DNA of 64,000 nt from an uncultured Planctomycetia bacterium (GCA_903929765.1 CAIYVX010000083.1:1-64000), one strand, 5' to 3'. Counted from the first letter of the stretch, positions 42,076-50,476 are shown. The notes: generated by a model not told the origin, from the sequence alone. Numbers and translations are program-made.

Positions 42076-42109
42076 CAGAAGGGCCAACCTCTCCGAAGGG
42101 AGAGGCGCC
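42076..42109. repeat. short family A palindrome acting as ribosome binding site
   Basis: CCTCTCCGAAGGGAGAGG is the stem of a truncated family A copy, and its AAGGGAGAGG ends six bases before the ATG of the DAHP synthase gene. Confidence 0.7.
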
Positions 42110-43147
42110 ATGGCCAACGGGACCACGCAGGCGATGATTATCGTCTTAAAAACTTCGGCCACGGAGCAGCAGGTCGCGGACGTGGTGCGGCGCATCGAAG
42201 AGGCCGGGCTGCGGCCGCACCTGAGCCGGGGCGAGTTCCGGACCATCATCGGGGCCATCGGCGACGAGACGCGGATGCAGCCGGACCGGTTCGTCGGGCT
42301 GCCGGGCGTCGACAACGTGACGCCGATCATGAAGCCGTACAAGCTGGCCTCGCGCGAGTTTCACGCCGCGAACACTTGTATTGAGATCATGGGGCGAAAG
42401 GTCGGCGGCACGGCTCTGACGGTGATCGCGGGACCGTGTGCGGTGGAGTCGCGGGAACAGCTTTTCGAGACGGCCCGGATCGTGAAAAAGGCCGGGGCGA
42501 CGATGCTGCGCGGCGGAGCGTACAAGCCGCGCACCAGCCCATATTCGTTCCAGGGCCTGGGCAGCGAGGGTCTGCAATATCTGAAGGAAGTGCGCGAGGA
42601 GTTCGGCCTGCCGATTGTGACGGAAGTAATGGACACGCGCGACGTGGAGGCGATTGCCGCCGTGGCCGACGTACTCCAGATCGGGGCGCGAAATACGCAG
42701 AATTATCGCCTGCTGACCGAGGTGGGCCAGGCCCGCAAGCCGGTGCTGCTGAAACGCGGGCCGGCGGTCACAGTGAAAGAACTTTTGATGGCGGCCGAGT
42801 ACATCATGGCCGAGGGCAACCACGACGTGATTCTGTGCGAGCGCGGCGTGCGGACGTTCGACGATTCGGTGCGGAACATGCCCGATCTGGCCGCCGTGGC
42901 GAACCTGAAGATCGAGAGCCACCTGCCGGTGGTCTTCGATCCGAGCCACGGGACGGGCCGGCGCGACCTGGTGGCCCCGCTCTCCATGGCGGCAGTGGCG
43001 GTCGGAGCGGACGGGTTGCTGATCGAGGTCCATCCGCACCCGGAAGACGCCCTGTCGGACGGGCCGCAGAGTTTGCATCCGGAGGAATTTTACGAGTTGA
43101 TGACTCGGTTGAAGCCGCTGGCGGAATTGGTCGGACGCGGAATGTAA
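42110..43147 (+). CDS. aroF: 3-deoxy-7-phosphoheptulonate (DAHP) synthase, AroA(G)-type
   Basis: Joins phosphoenolpyruvate and erythrose 4-phosphate, the first aromatic pathway step. The 345-residue protein has the N-terminal ferredoxin-like domain (MIIVLKTSATEQQVADVVRR, to about 75) and the barrel with VIAGPCAVESREQLFETARI (about 103), GGAYKPRTSPYSFQGLG, LQIGARNTQNYRLLTEVG, KRGPAVTVKELLMAAEYI and DPSHGTGRRDLV. It belongs to the Bacillus/Thermotoga type. The ribosome binding site is part of a family A repeat. Confidence 0.95.
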   Translation: MANGTTQAMIIVLKTSATEQQVADVVRRIEEAGLRPHLSRGEFRTIIGAIGDETRMQPDRFVGLPGVDNVTPIMKPYKLASREFHAANTCIEIMGRKVGGTALTVIAGPCAVESREQLFETARIVKKAGATMLRGGAYKPRTSPYSFQGLGSEGLQYLKEVREEFGLPIVTEVMDTRDVEAIAAVADVLQIGARNTQNYRLLTEVGQARKPVLLKRGPAVTVKELLMAAEYIMAEGNHDVILCERGVRTFDDSVRNMPDLAAVANLKIESHLPVVFDPSHGTGRRDLVAPLSMAAVAVGADGLLIEVHPHPEDALSDGPQSLHPEEFYELMTRLKPLAELVGRGM

Positions 43148-43156
43148 TAAACGGCA

Positions 43157-43262
43157 GGGTGGCATGGCGGCCGCTGTTTGCCGCCATGAGGTTAGGAGCC
43201 AAAACCACTCACCCGGCCTTTTTTCCCCAGGCCCACCCTCTCCAAAGGGAGAGGGGTGAAGA
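43157..43262. repeat. family D plus family A palindromes before tpiA
   Basis: GGGTGGCATGGCGGCCGCTG and its inverted partner (43157-43189), then CACTCACCCGGCC through GGGAGAGGGGTGAAGAG (43205-43262). The same two modules are embedded in folC. The element ends 11 bases before the tpiA start and contributes its A/G-rich ribosome binding site. Confidence 0.9.
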
Positions 43263-43273
43263 GGAGAGATTGA

Positions 43274-44041
43274 ATGCGAAAACCGTATGTGGCGGGCAAC
43301 TGGAAGATGAACCTGGATCGGGCCGGGGCGGTAAAGCTGGCCCAGGAAGTGGCGCGGCAGAGCGACGGCCGTGGTGTGGAAGTCGGCGTCGCGCCGCCGT
43401 TTGTTTACGTTTCGGCGGTGAGCGAGGCCCTGCGCGGCACGGGCATTCACGTCGCCGCCCAGAATTGTTATTATGAAGCCTCGGGCGCGTTCACCGGCGA
43501 GGTCAGCCCGGGCATGGTTCTCGACGCCGGGGCGGATTCGGTGATCATCGGCCACAGCGAACGGCGGCACATCTTCGGCGAGACCGACGAGCAGGTCAAC
43601 AAGAAGGTTCGCTCTGCGCTGGCGGCGGGGCTGAATGTCATTCTTTGCATCGGCGAGACGCTCGACGAACGCGAGGCCAACAAGACCGAGAGCGTTTGCG
43701 AGCGGCACACCCGCGAGGGTCTCAAGGGCGTCGCGGCGGAGCAGATGGCCAAGGTCGTCGTGGCCTACGAGCCGGTGTGGGCTATCGGGACCGGGAAGAC
43801 GGCGACGCCGGGTCAGGCCCAGGAAGTTCACGCTTTCGTGCGGGGTCTGGTGGCGAAGCTGTACAACAAACAAACGGCCGATGCGCTGCGGATTCAGTAC
43901 GGCGGCAGCGTCAAGGCCGACAATGCACTGGAGTTGATGAGCCAGGCGGACATCGACGGAGCCCTCGTGGGCGGCGCCAGTCTGAAGGTCGAACCGTTTC
44001 TGGCGATTATTGCGGCGGCACAGAAAGCCAAGGGATTGTAA
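43274..44041 (+). CDS. tpiA: triose-phosphate isomerase
   Basis: Interconverts dihydroxyacetone phosphate and glyceraldehyde 3-phosphate. Of 255 residues, it starts MRKPYVAGNWKMNLDRAGAV with the catalytic Lys, has GHSERRHIFGETDEQVNKKV with the catalytic His, VAYEPVWAIGTGKTATPGQA with the catalytic Glu and loop 6, and IQYGGSVKADN plus GALVGGASLK for phosphate. Complete and normal. secG follows after 30 bases, the usual tpiA-secG neighbours. Confidence 0.98.
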   Translation: MRKPYVAGNWKMNLDRAGAVKLAQEVARQSDGRGVEVGVAPPFVYVSAVSEALRGTGIHVAAQNCYYEASGAFTGEVSPGMVLDAGADSVIIGHSERRHIFGETDEQVNKKVRSALAAGLNVILCIGETLDEREANKTESVCERHTREGLKGVAAEQMAKVVVAYEPVWAIGTGKTATPGQAQEVHAFVRGLVAKLYNKQTADALRIQYGGSVKADNALELMSQADIDGALVGGASLKVEPFLAIIAAAQKAKGL

Positions 44042-44071
44042 AATCCCGCAAACCTTAGAGAGAGGTGACTT

Positions 44072-44437
44072 GTGGCCATAGCTCTTCAGATTCTTTTTGT
44101 GGTGTGCACAGCGTTGCTGATCCTGCTGATCCTGATCCAGAAGGGACGCGGGGCGGGCCTGGCGGGGGCGTTCGGCGGCGGCGGACAAAGCGCTTTCGGC
44201 ACCAAGACAGCCGACGTGCTGACGAAGATCACCGCGGGCTTTGCCGCGGCGTTTTTCCTGCTGTCGATCGTCACCGGGATGTACCTGATGCACCAGGTCA
44301 GGTCCCAAGGTCAGGCGCCGCAGCAACAGCAGGGGCCGGCCCGGCCGCAGCCGGACAAGGCTCCGGCGCCAAGCGACCAACCGTCGCCGGCAGTGCCCGC
44401 CGGAGAAACGCCCGCCGCAACCCCGACCGGCAAGTAA
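44072..44437 (+). CDS. secG: preprotein translocase subunit SecG
   Basis: A 121-residue two-segment membrane protein that assists SecYE. It starts at GTG 44072 after AGAGAGGTG. The family core [20 protein letters not shown] (about residues 12-31) and [20 protein letters not shown] are present, then the second segment [17 protein letters not shown]. The C-terminal about 45 residues are a Pro/Ala/Gln-rich tail. Confidence 0.94.
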   Translation: MAIALQILFVVCTALLILLILIQKGRGAGLAGAFGGGGQSAFGTKTADVLTKITAGFAAAFFLLSIVTGMYLMHQVRSQGQAPQQQQGPARPQPDKAPAPSDQPSPAVPAGETPAATPTGK

Positions 44438-44457
44438 CTTTTTTACGGAGCGTCATT

Positions 44458-45033
44458 GTGGCCACCGACAAGTACCTGGAGACGTTCATCGAGGCCCAGG
44501 CCCTCTTGGAAGGGCATTTTATCCTGACCAGCGGGCTGCACAGTCCGCGCTACTTGCAGTGCGCCCTGGTGCTCCAGGACCCCAAGTTGTCCGGCAAGTT
44601 GTGCAAGGCCCTGGCCAAGCAACTCAAAGACTTCGAGATTGAAACGGTCATCGGGCCGGCTATGGGCGGCATCGTCGTGGCCTACGAAATGGCCCGGGCC
44701 CTCGGCGTGCGCGGCATCTTCGCCGAGCGCAAGGAAAATCTGATGGAGCTGCGCCGCGGCTTCACCATCCGGCCCGGCGAGCGCGTCCTGCTGGTCGAGG
44801 ACGTGGTCACGACCGGCCGCTCGTCGAAAGAGGTCCGCGAAGTGGTTGAGGCCGCGGGCGGCGTGGTCGTGGCCGTGGCCAGCCTGGTCGACCGCACCAG
44901 CGGTCGCGATCCCGGCTTCGGCGTCCCGTTCTTCAGCCTCCTGAAGATCGACGTGCCGACCTACGAGCCGGCCGATTGCCCGCTCTGCCGCGAAGGGTTG
45001 CCGCTGGTGAAGCCGGGGAGCAGGAAAGCTTAA
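44458..45033 (+). CDS. pyrE: orotate phosphoribosyltransferase
   Basis: Makes orotidine 5'-phosphate from orotate and PRPP. The start GTG 44458 has ACGGAG seven bases upstream and gives 191 residues. It has HFILTSGLHSPRYLQCALVL (about 22-41), VIGPAMGGIVVAYEMA, FAERKENLMELRRGF and the PRPP motif VLLVEDVVTTGRSSKEV (about 118-134). The tail ADCPLCREGLPLVKPGSRK with a Cys pair is common in this pyrE subgroup. A longer frame upstream overlaps secG and is rejected. Confidence 0.95.
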   Translation: MATDKYLETFIEAQALLEGHFILTSGLHSPRYLQCALVLQDPKLSGKLCKALAKQLKDFEIETVIGPAMGGIVVAYEMARALGVRGIFAERKENLMELRRGFTIRPGERVLLVEDVVTTGRSSKEVREVVEAAGGVVVAVASLVDRTSGRDPGFGVPFFSLLKIDVPTYEPADCPLCREGLPLVKPGSRKA

Positions 45034-45094
45034 GAGAATTAAAAATTAAAAATGCAAAATTAAAAATGTAAAAGAAACAAAAGAAACAACAGCA

Positions 45095-45119
45095 TCCCCC
45101 AGCAGTGCTGGGGGCTTCA
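45095..45119. repeat. family B palindrome before yicC
   Basis: CCCCCAGCAGTGCTGGGGG (45096-45114) in an A-rich context after pyrE, 44 bases before the yicC-like start. Confidence 0.88.
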
Positions 45120-45158
45120 AAAGAAAAAGAAACAGCAACGGCGAATGGAAACAAAACG

Positions 45159-46040
45159 ATGATTCTGAGCATGACTGGTTATGGGGCGGCGCAGCGGGAA
45201 GACGGCGATCTGAGCCTGTCGACCGAAGTGCGCGGCGTCAACCAGCGCTACCTCAAGACGACTTACCGGACGCCGGAATTTCTGGGCGCCCTGGAGTCGG
45301 AGTTCGACCGGATCATCCGGGCCAGGATTTCGCGCGGGGCTTTGACCGTGTCGATGCGCTGCCGGCGGCTGGGCGCGAGCACCGATCTGCCGATTTCGAT
45401 GGCCATGCTGGAGGCCTACGCCACACAGTTGCCGCAGATCGCCAAGCGGATCGGCGTGAAGAGCGAGTTGTCCATGGCCGACCTGGTGGCCCTGCCGGGC
45501 GTGGTGGAGGAAAACGCCCAGGCCACGGCGCTGGACCCGATTCGCGAGCGTGTGCTGGCCTCGCTGGAGGCGGCGCTCGGGGATTTTGAGACCATGCGGC
45601 GGCAGGAAGGCAAGACGCTGGAGGCCGACCTGCGGCTGCACCTGAAGAGCATCCGCGAACACCTGGCCGAGATCAAAAATTTGGGCCCGGCGGTGATCGA
45701 GGAATATCGCGACCGGCTGCTGGCCCGCGTGACCGTGCTGCTCAAAGGCACGCCGCTCGAGATGGCCCGCGAGACGCTGCTGACGGAGGTTTCGCTCTTT
45801 GCCGAACGGTCGGACATCAACGAGGAAATCGCCCGGCTCCAATCGCACCTCGGCCAGTTCGACGAGCTTCTGGAATCGGACCAGCCGGCGGGACGGAAGC
45901 TGGAGTTCCTGACCCAGGAAATGCTGCGCGAGGCCAACACCATCGGCTCGAAGTCCGGTCACGCCCAGATCAGCCGCCGCATTGTCGAGATCAAGGCGGC
46001 CATCGACCGCTTGAAGGAACAGGTGCAAAACGCCGAGTAG
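45159..46040 (+). CDS. yicC: YicC family endoribonuclease-type protein
   Basis: A 293-residue YicC protein starting MILSMTGYGAAQREDGDLSL. It has the family blocks EVRGVNQRYLKTTYRTPEFL (about 22-41), SRGALTVSMRCRR and, near the C-terminus, FLTQEMLREANTIGSKSGHA (about 255-274) followed by VEIKAAIDRLKEQVQNAE, the usual last block. E. coli YicC acts in RNA turnover. It is the first gene of a group with the remA-like, gmk and rpoZ genes. Confidence 0.93.
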   Translation: MILSMTGYGAAQREDGDLSLSTEVRGVNQRYLKTTYRTPEFLGALESEFDRIIRARISRGALTVSMRCRRLGASTDLPISMAMLEAYATQLPQIAKRIGVKSELSMADLVALPGVVEENAQATALDPIRERVLASLEAALGDFETMRRQEGKTLEADLRLHLKSIREHLAEIKNLGPAVIEEYRDRLLARVTVLLKGTPLEMARETLLTEVSLFAERSDINEEIARLQSHLGQFDELLESDQPAGRKLEFLTQEMLREANTIGSKSGHAQISRRIVEIKAAIDRLKEQVQNAE

Positions 46041-46050
46041 GGTGTTTTAA

Positions 46051-46099
46051 CCCCTCTCCCTTGGGAGAGGGTGGCCCGAAGGGCCGGGTGAGGGGTTTA
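46051..46099. repeat. family A palindrome in reverse orientation
   Basis: CCCCTCTCCCTTGGGAGAGG followed by GTGGCCCGAAGGGCCGGGTGAGGGG, the reverse complement of the folC type copy. It lies between yicC and the remA-like gene. Confidence 0.88.
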
Positions 46100-46166
46100 G
46101 GCTGCAAACCTCACGAATAGACCAAGTTGCCGTTAAGCCGCATCTAAGCTGCCGTGGAGCGCCGCC

Positions 46167-46457
46167 GTGCCCATCGAAATGATCAACATCGGCTTCGGCA
46201 ATTGCCTGGCGACGGCGCGCGTGGTGGCCGTGGCCCGGGCCGACAGCTCGCCGCTGAAGCGGCTGATCGAGAAGGCCTGGGACGAGAACCGCGTGGTCGA
46301 CGCCACCAGCGGCCGCAAGACGCGCAGCGTGATGATCACCGATTCCAACCACATCATCCTGTCGCACCAGAGTCCGGGGACGATCCGCGACAAACTGATC
46401 GGCCGGACCGACGCGACCGATGAGTCGGACGACGAGGATTTGGAGGCGGCGCGTTGA
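46167..46457 (+). CDS. RemA-like (DUF370) DNA-binding regulator
   Basis: A 96-residue DUF370 protein. I take the GTG at 46167 with GGAG eight bases before it; ATG 46179 is an alternative. The core MINIGFGNCLATARVVAVAR, then RVVDATSGRKTRSVMITDSN and HIILSHQSPGTIRDKL match RemA/YlzA, which in Bacillus binds DNA. The tail is acidic (DESDDEDLEAAR). The order yicC-remA-gmk-rpoZ is conserved in many bacteria. The stop overlaps the gmk start (TTGA). Confidence 0.9.
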   Translation: MPIEMINIGFGNCLATARVVAVARADSSPLKRLIEKAWDENRVVDATSGRKTRSVMITDSNHIILSHQSPGTIRDKLIGRTDATDESDDEDLEAAR

Positions 46458-47050
46458 GCGGGCACAAGGATCAGGTCGGCGGGGCCGATCTGGTGGTCAT
46501 CAGCGGCCCTTCGGGCGTGGGCAAGAGTACGGTGGTTCACGCCGTACTCGAGCGCGAGCCTGGGCTGCGGTTCAGCGTTTCGGCGACGACGCGGGCGCCG
46601 CGGCAGGGTGAGCAGGACGGAGTGGATTATCACTTCGTGACCCGCGCGGAGTTTGAGAAACTTCGGGGGCGCGGCGGGCTGATCGAGCACGCCGAGGTCT
46701 TCGGCGAACTTTACGGCACGCCGGTGGCGCAGTTGGAAGCGGCGCGGCAGGCGGGCCAGATGCTGCTCCTGGAGATCGACGTGCAGGGCGGCATGCAGAT
46801 TTGCCGGAAGTTCCCGGCGGCGCTGGAGATTCTGATTGTGCCGCCGTCGCTCGAGGCGTTGCGAGAGCGGTTGGCCGGTCGGGGCACGGAAACGGCCGCG
46901 GCGGTGGCCCGGCGGTTTGCCGAGGCCGAGACGGAACTGACCGTGGCCCGCCGGAGCGGGGTCTATACTTCGGAAGTGGTAAACGATAAACTGGAGCGGG
47001 CCGTCGAGGACGTGGTGCGGCTCATTGAAAACCATCGGAGAAAGAGATGA
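46454..47050 (+). CDS. gmk: guanylate kinase
   Basis: Phosphorylates GMP to GDP. The 198-residue protein starts at TTG 46454, inside the remA-like stop, with GGAGG upstream at 46441-46445. The P-loop GPSGVGKSTVVHAVL (about 18-32), RAPRQGEQDGVDYHFV for GMP, LIEHAEVFGELYGTPV and LLLEIDVQGGMQI are present. The rpoZ start overlaps its TGA as ATGA. Typical length. Confidence 0.97.
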   Translation: MSGHKDQVGGADLVVISGPSGVGKSTVVHAVLEREPGLRFSVSATTRAPRQGEQDGVDYHFVTRAEFEKLRGRGGLIEHAEVFGELYGTPVAQLEAARQAGQMLLLEIDVQGGMQICRKFPAALEILIVPPSLEALRERLAGRGTETAAAVARRFAEAETELTVARRSGVYTSEVVNDKLERAVEDVVRLIENHRRKR

Positions 47051-47322
47051 TTGAAGCCCTGAAGAGTGATGTGATCGTCCGCAAGGTCGGCGGGCGGTTC
47101 AAGCTGTCCGTCCTGATGCAGAAACGGATGGTCGACGTGGCGTTCGGCGCGCCGCTGCTGGTGGACGGCATGGGCAAGACCCTGGCCGAGGCGGTGGTCG
47201 AGGAGATTCTCACAGACAAGATTTGCCTCGATCTGAGCGGCGGCCTGTCGCACGTCAAGGCCGAAGGCCCGACGGCCGCGCCGAGCGGACGGCGGTCGCG
47301 GCGCGATGAGGACGACGAATAG
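47047..47322 (+). CDS. rpoZ: RNA polymerase omega subunit, planctomycete type
   Basis: A 91-residue protein starting MIEALKSDVIVRKVGGRFKL with SVLMQKRMVDVAFGAPLLVD and VVEEILTDKICLDL. The KVGGRFKLSVLMQKRM block is like RpoZ, and the position after gmk supports it. The basic/acidic tail (GRRSRRDEDDE) is not conserved. It would aid beta' folding. Overlaps gmk by four bases. Confidence 0.85.
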   Translation: MIEALKSDVIVRKVGGRFKLSVLMQKRMVDVAFGAPLLVDGMGKTLAEAVVEEILTDKICLDLSGGLSHVKAEGPTAAPSGRRSRRDEDDE

Positions 47323-47354
47323 TTGTCGTTTTTCTTTATTTTGTAAGTTCAACG

Positions 47355-47480
47355 GAAACGGCGAACCGCAGAATATCGAATAACGAATATCGAATCATGA
47401 AGTCAGAGCAGCAGTCGGAAGCGGAATCTGACTTCGTGATTCTGCGGTTCCGTGTTCGATATTCGATATTCGCTGTTTAT
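47355..47480. repeat. family E inverted repeat
   Basis: Arms built from AATATCGAATAACGAATATC and ATCATGAAGTCAGA pair with TCTGACTTCGTGATT and CGATATTCGATATTCG. The loop spans about 47408-47428. It lies in the 206-base gap between rpoZ and coaC. Confidence 0.88.
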
Positions 47481-47528
47481 TGAGTCGGTTGACTTAGGGC
47501 GCGTGCTTGCATCCACGTAGAAGAACTC

Positions 47529-48173
47529 ATGGCAAAACAAAAGGACATCTTGGTCGGGCGGAAGATCATCGTCGGCGTCACGGGCGGCATCGCCGCCTAT
47601 AAGACGGCGATGGTCGTCAGCACGCTCGTGCAGCGCGGGGCCGAGGTTCGCGTCGTCATGACCGAATCAGCCACGCGGTTCGTCACTCCCCTCACCTTCC
47701 AGACCCTGACGCGGCAAATGGTTTACACCGACATGTGGCAACCGGCGGAGAAGTTCCAGTCGGCCCACATCAGCCTAGCCGATTGGGGCGAAGCGTGCCT
47801 CGTGGCTCCAGCCACGGCCAACCTGATCGGCAAACTGGCCGGCGGTCTGGCCGACGACCTGCTTTCGACCACGCTCCTGGCCATTGATCTGCCGGTCATC
47901 ATCGCCCCGGCCATGAACACCCGGATGTGGAACAAACTGGTGGTGCAGAACAACGTGGCGCTGCTGGTGGACCTGGGCTACCGCTTCGTCGGCCCGGAGG
48001 CCGGACGGCTGGCCTGCGGCACCGTGGGCGAAGGCCGCATGAGCGAGCCGGAAGAACTGGTCGCCGCCGTCGAAAACCTGCTCGAAGACGCCGACGCCGG
48101 CAAATGCCTGCCGGCCGGCCGCGCCCCGAGCGATAAACCACCCCCCCTTTCCAAACGCGGACGATTAGCGTGA
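47529..48173 (+). CDS. coaC: phosphopantothenoylcysteine decarboxylase (CoaC half)
   Basis: A flavoprotein that decarboxylates phosphopantothenoylcysteine in coenzyme A synthesis. Of 214 residues, VGVTGGIAAYKTAMVVSTLV (about 14-33), the catalytic His in SAHISLADWG, APATANLIGKLAGGLADDLL and APAMNTRMWN for substrate are seen, and RLACGTVGEGRM holds the catalytic Cys region. The final about 15 residues (PPPLSKRGRLA) are not conserved. In most bacteria it is fused to CoaB; here its stop overlaps the coaB start by four bases. Confidence 0.94.
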   Translation: MAKQKDILVGRKIIVGVTGGIAAYKTAMVVSTLVQRGAEVRVVMTESATRFVTPLTFQTLTRQMVYTDMWQPAEKFQSAHISLADWGEACLVAPATANLIGKLAGGLADDLLSTTLLAIDLPVIIAPAMNTRMWNKLVVQNNVALLVDLGYRFVGPEAGRLACGTVGEGRMSEPEELVAAVENLLEDADAGKCLPAGRAPSDKPPPLSKRGRLA

Positions 48174-48799
48174 GAATCCTGATCACGGCCGGTCCGACCC
48201 GAGAGTACCTGGACGACGTGCGTTATCTGTCCAACGCCTCGACGGGGCGGATGGGCTACGCCCTGGCGGTGGCGGCGAAGGCGGCGGGGCATGAGGTGAC
48301 GCTGGTTCACGGCCCGACGACGCACGAAATGCCGGCGGTTGATAAGGTTGTGGCCGTAACAAGCGCCCAGGAAATGTTCGATGCCGTCACTGCCGAGTTC
48401 CCCCGATGCGACGCCCTGATCGCCTGCGCCGCCGTGAGCGACTATCGCCCGAAGCAGCGCTCGAGCGGCAAGATCAAACGCGAGGCGGCCGAAACGCTGA
48501 CGCTGGAACTGGTGCAAAATCCCGACATCGTCCGCGAGATGGCGGCGCGGCGGCGGCCGGGGCAGATCGTGATCGGGTTCGCTCTGGAATCGGCCGAGGG
48601 CGAGAAGGCGGCGCAAGAGAAGTTGGTGCGCAAGGGTCTCGACGCGATAGTCCTCAACGCCCCGTCGGTTATCGGGGCTGCCGAAACCGAGATTACGATT
48701 TTCCGGGCCGGGCAAAAGAGCGGCGAGACGGTTCGCGGATCGAAAGACGAAGCGGCAAGAAGAATTGTGACGCTGGCGGAGGAATTGGCGAAACACTAG
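48170..48799 (+). CDS. coaB: phosphopantothenate-cysteine ligase (CoaB half)
   Basis: Joins phosphopantothenate and cysteine. The 209-residue protein begins at GTG 48170, inside the coaC stop (GTGA). It has TAGPTREYLDDVRYLSNAST then GRMGYALAVAA, ACAAVSDYRPKQRSSGKIKR (about 85-104) and LVQNPDIVREMAARR, and VIGFALESAEGEKAAQEKLV. All CoaB parts are present, so the split is complete and not a truncation. The overlap implies translational coupling. Confidence 0.94.
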   Translation: MRILITAGPTREYLDDVRYLSNASTGRMGYALAVAAKAAGHEVTLVHGPTTHEMPAVDKVVAVTSAQEMFDAVTAEFPRCDALIACAAVSDYRPKQRSSGKIKREAAETLTLELVQNPDIVREMAARRRPGQIVIGFALESAEGEKAAQEKLVRKGLDAIVLNAPSVIGAAETEITIFRAGQKSGETVRGSKDEAARRIVTLAEELAKH

Positions 48800-48885
48800 A
48801 GGCCACCAGCCTCTTGCAACCCTGCCAATCGCCTGGATATGATGGTGTTTCACTTCAACACGGAACCTTTCGGGAGTAGCGTGGA

Positions 48886-49746
48886 ATGACGACCGAAGAA
48901 CGATTGGAGAAGTTGGAGCGGGAACTAACCGAGTTACGTACGTCCTTGCGAACACGGCAACTCATCGTTGAGGACGATGAAGGCAGACCCCGCATCGGAC
49001 TTTCTGTGGCCAAGGATGGACCGGCAATACTCCTTATAGATGAGCGATGCACGGCCCGTGCCGAACTAAGCATGACCGAGGGCGGGGTGGAACTGCGCCT
49101 GTATGACGATGGCGGCGAGACCCGTGCATTGCTTTGCCTAGACGGGAATGGGCCAGCGCTGCAATTGTCCGACGAAGGGGGCAATATCCGCGCTGCTCTT
49201 GCCGTAGATAAGGTCGGACCGGGGATGGCCCTGGTTGACGGAAATGGCAAGACCCGAATTGGCTTGGCCGTGAACAGTGAAGGTTCGGGGCTTAGCATTT
49301 TTGACGATGGGGACAGAACCCGCGCGGCGCTTGCCGTAGGTACGGAAGGACCGAGCCTGGGCCTGCGTGACGAAAATGGCGTGACCCGCGTGTTAGTTCA
49401 GGTCGATAGTAACGGGTCGCGGCTAAGTCTGAATGACGAAAACTACAAGGACTTTGTGTTAGTTAGTGTAAATAAGGACGGACCTGGGGTGGCGCTGACT
49501 GAAGTGAATGGCAAGGCACGAGTTGGATTGGTCGTGACCGGGTCGAATCTCAGCATATTTGACGAGGGGGGCAAAACCCGCGCGGCACTTACCGTAGATA
49601 AGGAGGGATCGAGTCTAGGCTTGCATGACGAAAACGGCGAGACCCGCGCAGTACTGGCAGTCGGCAAGGTTGGACCGGTTTTGAACCTGAACGACGAGAC
49701 CGGTAAAACGGTCAATTCGCTCCACGAACCGATTAAAAGCATGTAA
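48886..49746 (+). CDS. protein of eleven-plus 22-residue repeats (predicted beta-solenoid)
   Basis: A 286-residue protein. Residues 1-22 are a short coiled coil (TEERLEKLERELTELRTSLR). The rest is about eleven tandem 22-residue repeats of pattern G-x-x-L-x-L-x-D-E-x-G-x-x-R-A-x-L-x-V, for example LGLHDENGETRAVLAVGKVG. One unit is two residues short. The regular hydrophobic alternation suggests a stacked beta-solenoid. No signal peptide; no known family recognised. Start ATG 48886 is preceded by GGGAG at 48873-48877. It is AT-richer than the coaBC genes before it. Confidence 0.8.
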   Translation: MTTEERLEKLERELTELRTSLRTRQLIVEDDEGRPRIGLSVAKDGPAILLIDERCTARAELSMTEGGVELRLYDDGGETRALLCLDGNGPALQLSDEGGNIRAALAVDKVGPGMALVDGNGKTRIGLAVNSEGSGLSIFDDGDRTRAALAVGTEGPSLGLRDENGVTRVLVQVDSNGSRLSLNDENYKDFVLVSVNKDGPGVALTEVNGKARVGLVVTGSNLSIFDEGGKTRAALTVDKEGSSLGLHDENGETRAVLAVGKVGPVLNLNDETGKTVNSLHEPIKSM

Positions 49747-49828
49747 CAGAAGAGGAGATGAGCGTCCTCATGCCGCTGGAACGACGTTGACGTTTTGCTA
49801 TGCACGATCTCTTGAAAGGAGCCCAGTA

Positions 49829-50203
49829 ATGACTGGTTCTAGATCCCCGGAAAACTGGAGAATCGGCCCCAAACGGAATTCGGACACAAACAAGATGTGG
49901 TTGCAGAGATATGTCGCCGCCGTTAGCACCACGCGCTTCCTGAAGTCCATGGGGCTGTTCCACGGCACTCGCGCACTTATGGCTATTCATATTGGATCGG
50001 ATAAGCTATTAGAGAAAAGTGGATTGAAATTCAAGACAATCATGGAAGAGCTAGCACTGGACATCGAAGGCAATGACGACAAAGTCAAGGAAATCTGGGA
50101 AATCTGGGGAGAGAATGAAGGTTTAAGCCCGACGTCATGCCTGCCCCGCCGGCAAGACGATTGTTGGTCACTCGCCGATCACGACTACTTGGCGATAGCG
50201 TGA
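49829..50203 (+). CDS. hypothetical protein
   Basis: A 124-residue frame starting at ATG 49829 with AAAGGAG eight bases before it. The middle contains FLKSMGLFHGTRALMAIHIG and DKLLEKSGLKFKTIMEELAL, a helical region. The tail from EGLSPTSCLPRRQDDCW looks unlike the rest and may be read-through of non-coding sequence. It follows the 22-residue-repeat gene by 82 bases and shares its AT-richer composition. No family is recognised. Confidence 0.5.
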   Translation: MTGSRSPENWRIGPKRNSDTNKMWLQRYVAAVSTTRFLKSMGLFHGTRALMAIHIGSDKLLEKSGLKFKTIMEELALDIEGNDDKVKEIWEIWGENEGLSPTSCLPRRQDDCWSLADHDYLAIA

Positions 50204-50303
50204 GCCAGCCGGTGCCATGCCAACCCGGTCGGGCTGATCGCACGGCGCAAACGGAAGTAAATTTGCCCCCACTCTCGCTGGGGACAACGAGCGAGGCAAA
50301 GAA

Positions 50304-50348
50304 CACACTTTGGCCCCGATACAGCCGGGGCTTCAAAGTGTGGCACCC
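50304..50348. repeat. family C palindrome before dut
   Basis: CACACTTTGGCCCCGATACA and its inverted partner ending CAAAGTGTGGCACCC. The inner stem differs from the copy at 17637, while the outer arms are the same. The rest of the 273-base gap 50204-50476 has no gene. Confidence 0.88.
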
Positions 50349-50476
50349 GGACTCATGGCCGGTCGGCGCGAGATCCGGCAAACTGGCATTCGATCACCCC
50401 TACAGGGCAGGAAAGAAAAACAAGCCTCATTCCACTACTGGCAAGCGGCAAAAGAGTTAAGGAAAGGTCCGATAAA

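Noticed and set aside
42146-44380. 744-codon minus-strand frame across the DAHP synthase, tpiA and secG genes
   Set aside because: It spans three well-supported plus-strand genes and reads through palindromes; an antisense shadow.
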